DNA of 9,546 nucleotides from DASYML01 sp036399835 (GTDB lineage: Bacteria; Acidobacteriota; Blastocatellia; Pyrinomonadales; Pyrinomonadaceae), in contig DASWMI010000140.1 of assembly GCA_036399835.1 (NCBI GenBank), positions 1 to 9,546 of the forward strand. Direction: 5' to 3'. The position numbers were made by a program, and so were the translations under genes. The notes beneath the pieces are model-generated. The model made no database searches. It saw only the letters and a program-made list of their open reading frames with translations, and was not told the DNA's origin. The stretch's first letter is position 1. The number at the start of each line of letters is the position of its first letter. Shown here piece after piece: positions 4,540 through 9,546 of this stretch.

Positions 4540-7413
4540 TTACGGTTTGCTCTTTGCTCCCTGTTGCTTCTTCAATTCTTCGAGCGTCTGGTTTAGCTCT
4601 TCGAGCTTGCGCCCCGCGTCACCGAATTTACCCTCCCTGGTCAGGCGACGGTAATCCTCCATCTGCTGCGATGCGCGATTGATTAACTCCGGGGAGCCTG
4701 GCTGCGCGGGCGTTGGCGAGGGCGCGGGTCTGTTTGTGCCATCGGCTGGCGGCGGCTCTTGCGGCTGCTCGGCTGTGTTCTGGACAGGCTTTCCGGCCTC
4801 GCCGAAAAAGCTCGCCATCGCTTCGTCAAAGTTGCGCCCGTAGGCGACGCGCTCCTGCGTGGCGAGGACGACGAGACGCAGTTCGGGCATGGGGCTGCGC
4901 TCGGCCTGTAGATAGATCGGCTCGACATAAAGGAGCGAGCGTCCGATGGGGATGACGAGCAGGTCGCCGCGACGAACGCGAGAGCCTTGCTGATTCCAGA
5001 GCGTGAACTGGCTCGATAGCTCCGCGTTCTGGTCTATCCGCGCCTCGATTTGCAGCGGGCCGTCAACCAGCCTGGATTTAGGGAAGTTGTAGACCAGAAG
5101 CTTGCCGTAATTCTCCGCGTCGGAGCGCCCGGCCATCCAGCCGATCATGTTATTGCGGTTCGACGGCGTAAAGGGAAGTATCTCAACAAACTCGTTGGCG
5201 ATCTGCTCGCCCGGTAGTTGCATGAGAACGAAGTAAGGCTCGACAGGCTGTGTCTTCTGCTCGCGGTCCTTACCCAGACTGACCTGTTTAGCCACGCTCC
5301 AGACATCCTCGCGCTGGAAAAAGACTCTGGGGTTCTGCGTATGATAAAGCTCGAAGGCCTGACCCTGCGTGGTGATGAGCATCTCTGGATAACGTATGTG
5401 GGCGCGCAGGGTCGAAGGCATCTGGCCCTGGTCTCGAAAGAGCGCGGGAAAGATGGCGCGGTAGGTAGAGATCAAGGGGTCTTGCGGCTCAAAGACGTAA
5501 AAGACGACATCGCCGTTGTAAGCGTCAATCGTGACCTTGACGCTGTTGCGTATATAGTTGATGTTCTTATCGCTGGCCTTGAAGTGGCGCGCGTAAGGGT
5601 AGGTCGCGGATTCGGTGAAGGCATCAATCATCCAGAAGAGACGGCCATCATCCGTGACCACGATGTAAGGGTCTTCGTCGTAGACGAGAAAGGGCGCGAG
5701 GCTCTGGACACGCTTTTCTATGTTGCGATGAATAAGAGCCAGGCTATCGGCGGTGATGTCGTCCGAGAAGGGGAGCTTTGAGAGGTCGCCGAGCGCCCAG
5801 GCGAGCAGCATGCGTCGAAACGTGCCGCCGACGCGTATCCCGCTGTTGCCCTCGAAGGTCGTATAGTTATTGGCCTCGCCCTGCGGATAGTTAAACTCCT
5901 TCTGCCTGGTCCTGACGTAAACATCCGTGTCAGTCTTCTGCCCGTAATAAATTTCGGGGCGCGTCAGTTTGATTTCCTGCGCGCCGGATTCGACGGGCAT
6001 GTTGGAGACGACGAAGCGCGGCATCCCTTCGGAGTCGAACCCGTTCGAGCTGTTCATCGTGATGCCGTAGCCGTGCGTGTAGATGAGTTTTTCGTTGATC
6101 CAGTTGCGAGAGGATTCCGGCAGCTTTTGCGCATCAATCTCGCGCGCGGCGAGCATCATCTGCTGAGTCTTGCCGCCGACGACATAGCGGTCCAGATCAA
6201 CATCAGGGAAATCATAGTAAGTGCGAATCTCCTGAATTTGCCGGAGCGTGTCCTGTAGCGCGCGCCAGTCCCAGAGCCTGATGTTGTCAAAGGTCGCGCG
6301 ATTATTGGCGACATCGAAGCCATTGAGCGAGACATCTGCGTCATAATCTCTATGCTCTATGCTGTCGAGCTTGAAGGCGCGGCGCGTCCATGTGATGTTG
6401 TGCTCGATGTAGGGCGTCTCGCGGCCCAGCTCGTTCGGCTTGACGATAAAGCTGTTGACGTAAGCCGGAACGGCGATGATGGCAACGCCGTAAACGGCTA
6501 TCGGGAGCACGATGGCAGCGAGGACGAGGCGCAGACGGCGCGTCTTCAAAGCGTTAAAAGACAGGATCAGGGCTGAGACGATGAGCGCGATGGCGACGAA
6601 GGTCAGACCGGGCAGCAGATAGTTGGCTTCCGTATAGTTGACGCCTGTAAAAGTCTGGTGGTCGCCCCAGAGATAAGGGAAGCGCGAGAGATAAAAGCGC
6701 CAGGCCAGCAGCAGTAGATAAAAGGCGAAGGCGAATGAGACGACGCCGTAGCGCGTGGCGCGTGCATCGTCGGGCAGCTTGATACTCCTTTTATTCGGCG
6801 AGAGCGAGGCCAGCGCGTAAAGTACGGACGCCGCCAGAATGACGAAAGCGAGTACCGTCAGCCACTGGCTAATCTCTTCCTGGACCGGCAGCGTGAAGAG
6901 ATAAAAGCTGACAGGCTTATTAAAAATCGGGTCTCGCTCGCCGCCTGCGGCCTGATTTAGATAGAGCGCAAAGCGCCGCCAGTTGCCGCTCATGGCGAAG
7001 CCGTAGATGATGGCGAAAAGGGCCGGGACAACCCAGGCCACAGGGCGCAGGATGCGAGCCGGAGAGACATTGATCGTCTGGTTGTTGACGACGATCATCC
7101 GGCGTCCGAGTGTGTGCGAAGCAAAGGCACGATTAATCAGCCAGAAGGCCGCGCGCAGGATGAGGAAGGTGAGCAGGGCGAAGACTGCGAAGAGTACAAG
7201 CTTGAGCTTGAACATGTACCAGTAAACGGATGCGTAGCCGAGCGAATCAAACCAGAGCGCAGAGAGATAGATGGAGAGCGAGCGCGAGAGCAGAAAGAGC
7301 GACGCCAGGATGGCGACAATCAACCAGCGCCCCCAATGCCGTCCGCCGGGCCGCTCAGGCTCAATCTCGATCACGTCATCATCATCTGGAACTATGGTCT
7401 TAATCTTGCTCAT
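4540..7413 (-). CDS. UPF0182 family integral membrane protein
   Basis: A 957-residue membrane protein of the UPF0182 (COG1615) family, whose function is unknown. After an acidic cytoplasmic start (DDDDVIEIEPE) come seven predicted membrane segments, at about residues 30-50, 70-93, 124-142, 184-203, 222-241, 267-288 and 294-318. A large domain of about 560 residues follows, probably outside the membrane. Family signatures include DPIFNKPVSFYLFTLP (161-176) and PNELGRETPYIEHNI (326-340) followed by TRRAF. A Pro-rich linker (about 878-912) leads to a helical C-terminal segment (about 915-950, MEDYRRLTREGKF, LEELNQTLEEL), which I recall as usual at the end of this family. Length is normal, with no frameshift. 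The ATG at 7413 lacks a strong ribosome site. The lipoprotein gene lies 88 bp upstream and the receiver gene directly downstream. Family assignment is very secure; the role is open. Confidence 0.95.
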   Translation of the reverse strand: MSKIKTIVPDDDDVIEIEPERPGGRHWGRWLIVAILASLFLLSRSLSIYLSALWFDSLGYASVYWYMFKLKLVLFAVFALLTFLILRAAFWLINRAFASHTLGRRMIVVNNQTINVSPARILRPVAWVVPALFAIIYGFAMSGNWRRFALYLNQAAGGERDPIFNKPVSFYLFTLPVQEEISQWLTVLAFVILAASVLYALASLSPNKRSIKLPDDARATRYGVVSFAFAFYLLLLAWRFYLSRFPYLWGDHQTFTGVNYTEANYLLPGLTFVAIALIVSALILSFNALKTRRLRLVLAAIVLPIAVYGVAIIAVPAYVNSFIVKPNELGRETPYIEHNITWTRRAFKLDSIEHRDYDADVSLNGFDVANNRATFDNIRLWDWRALQDTLRQIQEIRTYYDFPDVDLDRYVVGGKTQQMMLAAREIDAQKLPESSRNWINEKLIYTHGYGITMNSSNGFDSEGMPRFVVSNMPVESGAQEIKLTRPEIYYGQKTDTDVYVRTRQKEFNYPQGEANNYTTFEGNSGIRVGGTFRRMLLAWALGDLSKLPFSDDITADSLALIHRNIEKRVQSLAPFLVYDEDPYIVVTDDGRLFWMIDAFTESATYPYARHFKASDKNINYIRNSVKVTIDAYNGDVVFYVFEPQDPLISTYRAIFPALFRDQGQMPSTLRAHIRYPEMLITTQGQAFELYHTQNPRVFFQREDVWSVAKQVSLGKDREQKTQPVEPYFVLMQLPGEQIANEFVEILPFTPSNRNNMIGWMAGRSDAENYGKLLVYNFPKSRLVDGPLQIEARIDQNAELSSQFTLWNQQGSRVRRGDLLVIPIGRSLLYVEPIYLQAERSPMPELRLVVLATQERVAYGRNFDEAMASFFGEAGKPVQNTAEQPQEPPPADGTNRPAPSPTPAQPGSPELINRASQQMEDYRRLTREGKFGDAGRKLEELNQTLEELKKQQGAKSKP

Positions 7414-7501
7414 ACTGTTTTAGCCGACGAGCGCCTCTAGGGTTTCAGGCCAGCGCGCCCGTCTGGTCCAGCCGACGCTTTATGTTCGAGGAGTCTGGTC
7501 C

Positions 7502-7747
7502 TTACTGGTTGTTTCTCTGCGGCGGCTTGATTCCGGTCGGCGGCGCAGCCTTATTAGCGTTAGCGTTATTCGCCGTGCTGCCCGTGTTCGTTGCGCCGTC
7601 GCTTGGCTGGCTGCTCTTTGTGCCGGAGCCGGAAGCAGGCGCGCTCTGGCTACTATTACTGTTAGCCGGTGGCGCGGACCCGCTGAAACATCCGGCCATC
7701 AGAGAAGCCAGAAGAAAAATCGGCAGGAGCATAAAAACTTTGCGCAT
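7502..7747 (-). CDS. Small low-complexity lipoprotein
   Basis: An 81-residue predicted lipoprotein. MRKVFMLLPIFLLASLMAGC is a lipoprotein signal with acylated C20 (-3 to -1 residues M-A-G). The 61-residue mature part is low complexity, rich in Ser, Asn, Ala, Pro, Gly, Thr and Gln with almost no hydrophobic residues, so it is probably a disordered tether or spacer at the membrane surface. No catalytic domain is visible. The ATG at 7747 is chosen over one at 7774 because GGGAGAG lies 6 nt upstream and the protein then begins with the charged n-region of the signal. It precedes the UPF0182 gene on the same strand by 88 bp and diverges from the sugar dehydrogenase gene. Joint transcription with UPF0182 is possible. 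The antisense strand is also open (7482-7766), but its product has no comparable features. Confidence 0.72.
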   Translation of the reverse strand: MRKVFMLLPIFLLASLMAGCFSGSAPPANSNSSQSAPASGSGTKSSQPSDGATNTGSTANNANANKAAPPTGIKPPQRNNQ

Positions 7748-7753
7748 GGCAAT

Positions 7754-7760
7754 CTCTCCC
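7754..7760 (-). promoter_or_regulatory. Ribosome binding site deciding the start of the small lipoprotein
   Basis: GGGAGAG on the minus strand, 6 nt upstream of the ATG at 7747. It supports the shorter product beginning MRKVF. Confidence 0.65.
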
Positions 7761-7911
7761 GAATGATATGTCAAAAGCTATGGGCATAATGTATCACGTT
7801 CGGGTCGCGGCGCGAGAGCTTTTAATGAATAGGAAGAAGCGACGGGGCAGCGCGCCGGATGAATAAAAGAGATGGATTCATCAACTCGTGTTTCTGAAGA
7901 GTCCGGGCTGT

Positions 7912-7938
7912 TTGAATTGAACTGTCACACTGTATAAT
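7912..7938 (+). promoter_or_regulatory. Sigma70-like promoter for the sugar dehydrogenase gene
   Basis: A perfect TATAAT -10 hexamer at 7933-7938 has TTGAAT at 7912-7917 as a candidate -35, 15 bp upstream (a TTTGAA reading gives 16 bp). The spacing is slightly short. Transcription would begin near 7945, leaving a leader of about 48 nt before the GTG start. No better hexamer pair is seen between here and the gene. Confidence 0.55.
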
Positions 7939-7974
7939 GGATGGCCTGCATTGAAGACCGGACCTCGACAGGTT

Positions 7975-7981
7975 AGGGGAG
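7975..7981 (+). promoter_or_regulatory. Ribosome binding site for the GTG start of the sugar dehydrogenase
   Basis: AGGGGAG, 11 nt upstream of the GTG at 7993. The spacing is long, but this is the only purine-rich site near an in-frame start upstream of the signal peptide. Confidence 0.5.
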
Positions 7982-7992
7982 TAAAAATAATC

Positions 7993-9546
7993 GTGACCTC
8001 GCATAGCTCGGCCCTGAGATGTTTTGGGGCATTAATCTTTCTCAGGCAAAGGGCCGTCGGAAAGTTTCCGGCTGGCCTTTGCCTTCAATTTCTGAGCCTC
8101 CTCGCGTTGCTCATCTCTTTCTCATTTAACATTCCGCTGTCGGCTGCGACGCTGCCGAGCGGCTTTACCGAAACGCAACTCGCCGTTGGTCTCTCGAACC
8201 CGACGGCGATGGCCTTTGCGCCCGATGGCCGTCTCTTCGTCTGCCAGCAGGGAGGGCAGGTCCGTGTTATCAAAAACGGCAGCCTGCTCGCCGCGCCGTT
8301 TCTGAGCGTGACGGTCAATTCGCAGGGGGAGCGCGGGCTGCTCGGCATCGCCTTCGACCCGGATTTTAACAACAACCATTTCATTTACGTCTACTACACA
8401 GCGACGACGCCCGCCGTGCACAATCGCGTCAGCCGCTTTACAGCGGACGGAGACTTGGCCGCCCCCGGCAGCGAAGCGATTATTTTCGAGCTGAACAATC
8501 TCAACTCAGCGATTCATAACGGCGGCGCGATGCACTTCGGGCCTGATGGCAAGCTCTATATAGCTGTCGGCGAAAACTCCGTTCCGTCAAACGCGCAGAC
8601 GCTGGAAAATCTGCTCGGCAAGCTCCTCCGCATCAACTCCAACGGCACGATTCCGACAGACAATCCCTTCTTCAACACGGCGGCGGGCAACAACCGCGCC
8701 ATCTGGGCTCTGGGTTTGCGCAATCCCTACACCTTCGCTTTTCAGCCGGGGACGGGCCGCCTCTTTATCAACGATGTAGGACAGGACGGCTGGGAGGAGA
8801 TTAATGAAGGCATCGCTGGCGCGAATTACGGCTGGCCCACCTGCGAGGGCGCTTGCTCGAATCCCGATTTTAAAAATCCTGTTTTTGCTTATTCTCATTT
8901 GACAGGCGAGACTCTCGGCTGCGCGATTACCGGCGGCGCATTCTATAACCCCGTGACCGCGCAGTTTCCAGACAGCTACGCCGGCAGTTATTTCTTCGCG
9001 GATTTTTGCAGCGGCTGGATTAAGCGCATAGACCCTGCCAACCCCGGCCACTCGACGGATTTTGCGTCTGACATACTCTATCCCGTTGGCTTACTAATTG
9101 GACCAGAGGGCGGGCTGTATTATCTCGAAAGAGGCCACGGCGCTGTCTACAGGATTCTCTATGCTCCGGTCGCCCCCCTCATCACGACGCAGCCACAGAG
9201 TCAGATCGCAGGCGAAGGCCAAACCGTGACCTTTAGCGTGACGGCTTCCGGCAGCCAGCCGCTCGCCTATCAATGGCAGCGCGACGGCGTCAATATACAG
9301 GGCGCAACTTCGTCCAGCTATACCATCTCATCTGTGACGAGCGCGGACCAGGGCGCGCAGTTCCGCGTCATCATCTCAAATATCATAGGCTCTGTGACGA
9401 GCAACACGGCGACGCTGACGGTGAGTCAGAACAAGCCGCCCGCGCCCGTCATCCTGACGCCCGCGGAAGGCACGCTGTACTCTGCGGGCGACATCATCAA
9501 CTTTTCCGGCACGGCGACCGACACGGAAGACGGAAGCCTGCCCGCG
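7993..9546 (+). CDS. Secreted glucose/sorbosone dehydrogenase family protein (PQQ type) with Ig-like C-terminal domain, partial
   Basis: Exported sugar dehydrogenase of the glucose/sorbosone dehydrogenase family, a six-bladed propeller that usually uses PQQ to oxidise aldoses. The first 518 codons are present and the frame is open at the right edge. Residues 31-51 are the signal-peptide core (LQFLSLLALLISFSF, cleavage near LSAA). The propeller spans about 57-390. Visible landmarks are GFTETQLAVGLSNPTAMAF, GERGLLGIAFDPDF (112-125), IHNGGAMHFGPDGKLY with the likely catalytic base H175, GLRNPYTFAF with R243, DVGQDGWEEIN (261-271) and NYGWP (278-282). Residues 394-477 form an Ig-like domain (ITTQPQSQ, AYQWQRDGVNI, then SADQGAQFRVIISN). 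A second repeat-type domain begins at about 481 (KPPAPVILTPAEG). The start must lie upstream of the hydrophobic core, and GTG 7993 is the only ATG, GTG or TTG codon there in frame; it gives an unusually long n-region of about 30 residues. A strong palindrome lies in this part. The Ig-like tail suggests surface or polymer attachment. Confidence 0.9.
   Translation, partial: MTSHSSALRCFGALIFLRQRAVGKFPAGLCLQFLSLLALLISFSFNIPLSAATLPSGFTETQLAVGLSNPTAMAFAPDGRLFVCQQGGQVRVIKNGSLLAAPFLSVTVNSQGERGLLGIAFDPDFNNNHFIYVYYTATTPAVHNRVSRFTADGDLAAPGSEAIIFELNNLNSAIHNGGAMHFGPDGKLYIAVGENSVPSNAQTLENLLGKLLRINSNGTIPTDNPFFNTAAGNNRAIWALGLRNPYTFAFQPGTGRLFINDVGQDGWEEINEGIAGANYGWPTCEGACSNPDFKNPVFAYSHLTGETLGCAITGGAFYNPVTAQFPDSYAGSYFFADFCSGWIKRIDPANPGHSTDFASDILYPVGLLIGPEGGLYYLERGHGAVYRILYAPVAPLITTQPQSQIAGEGQTVTFSVTASGSQPLAYQWQRDGVNIQGATSSSYTISSVTSADQGAQFRVIISNIIGSVTSNTATLTVSQNKPPAPVILTPAEGTLYSAGDIINFSGTATDTEDGSLPA
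8044..8084 (+). repeat. 41-nt near-palindrome (strong hairpin) inside the signal-peptide coding region
   Basis: Arms of 20 bases, 8044-8063 and 8065-8084, flank a single central G. Seventeen of 20 positions pair by Watson-Crick rules, one more as G-U (8057 with 8071), and two mismatch (8053/8075 and 8055/8073); the innermost A-T pairs must open to form a loop. It encodes part of the long n-region of the sugar dehydrogenase. The 3' flank (TCAATTTC) is only weakly U-rich, so it is not a typical intrinsic terminator. Confidence 0.75.

Larger units (their letters stand above)
7748..7992. other. Divergent intergenic region (245 bp)
   Basis: Non-coding stretch between the minus-strand lipoprotein and the plus-strand sugar dehydrogenase. 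It holds the lipoprotein ribosome site at the left and a sigma70-like promoter and ribosome site for the dehydrogenase at the right. Two 7-bp inverted repeats are present: AAAAGCT (7773-7779) with AGCTTTT (7817-7823), and GATGAAT (7858-7864) with ATTCATC (7876-7882). The second pair lies about 30 bp upstream of the candidate -35 element and could be an operator. No RNA gene or ORF with protein character was found here. Confidence 0.5.

Noticed and set aside
4540..4780. Pro-rich linker and charged helical tail of the UPF0182 protein as a novel extension
   Set aside because: A helical segment of this kind at the C terminus is, to my knowledge, usual in UPF0182 proteins. Only the linker length varies.
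5218..5781. Plus-strand open frame of 187 codons
   Set aside because: It lies wholly antisense to the UPF0182 coding region, whose signatures continue through it. Its product shows no domain and is explained by GC-rich codon use on the other strand.
7461..7501. Direct repeat of the 9-mer GTCTGGTCC at 7461-7469 and 7493-7501
   Set aside because: Only two copies in the 88-bp gap between the lipoprotein and UPF0182 genes, with no flanking element or dyad. Short repeats of this size can arise by chance.
7482..7766. Plus-strand open frame of 94 codons with a hydrophobic product
   Set aside because: The hydrophobic residues are the antisense of Ser/Asn/Ala codons in the lipoprotein tail. The minus-strand product has a real signal peptide, lipobox and ribosome site.
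7769..7774. TTGACA -35 hexamer on the minus strand upstream of the lipoprotein
   Set aside because: The position 17 nt downstream falls over the ribosome site and start codon, with no -10-like sequence. The hexamer is therefore too close to the gene to be its promoter.
8013..8019. CTGAGA, a motif conserved in the TPP riboswitch
   Set aside because: The other conserved TPP blocks are absent, the element lies within the probable coding region, and the downstream gene has no link to thiamin.
8587..9051. Minus-strand open frame of 154 codons
   Set aside because: Antisense to the propeller domain of the sugar dehydrogenase, where family motifs are continuous.

Overview
The window reads as chromosomal DNA of a GC-rich, envelope-rich bacterium. 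The mix fits Acidobacteriota, most likely class Blastocatellia: a secreted prolyl oligopeptidase, a TAtT-type TPR lipoprotein, a UPF0182 giant membrane protein, a secreted sugar dehydrogenase with an Ig-like tail, and small Acidobacteria-style secreted proteins of unknown function. This placement is inferred from gene content and protein style only, as there is no rRNA or marker gene. No mobile element, CRISPR array, tRNA or rRNA is visible. All genes have similar base composition by eye, so nothing points to recent transfer.

Layout. (1) Positions 1-1618, minus strand: a HAD-IB phosphatase-like gene (TTG start) followed by the N-terminal part of a secreted prolyl oligopeptidase that runs off the left edge. 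(2) Positions 1619-1789: a divergent intergenic region with a spaced inverted repeat. (3) Positions 1790-2851, plus strand: a TAtT-family TPR lipoprotein and a small CxC/CxxC protein, 21 bp apart and probably cotranscribed. (4) Positions 2866-7747, minus strand: four genes in transcription order, namely a low-complexity lipoprotein, a 957-residue UPF0182 membrane protein, a degenerate stand-alone receiver domain and a secreted protein of unknown function. This may be one transcription unit; it converges on region 3 with only 14 bp between stop codons. (5) Positions 7748-7992: a divergent intergenic region holding a good sigma70-type promoter. (6) Positions 7993-9546, plus strand: a secreted glucose/sorbosone dehydrogenase with an Ig-like domain, running off the right edge.

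Most products are predicted to act at or outside the cytoplasmic membrane; the HAD protein, the CxC/CxxC protein and the receiver protein are the likely cytoplasmic ones. No metabolic pathway joins the genes. The signals not explained by ordinary annotation are a strong 41-nt near-palindrome inside the signal-peptide coding region of the sugar dehydrogenase, with a second pairing that would compete with it, and the inverted repeat just upstream of the TPR lipoprotein. The receiver-like gene next to the UPF0182 gene is the most interesting protein association. I found no clear new multi-gene system.
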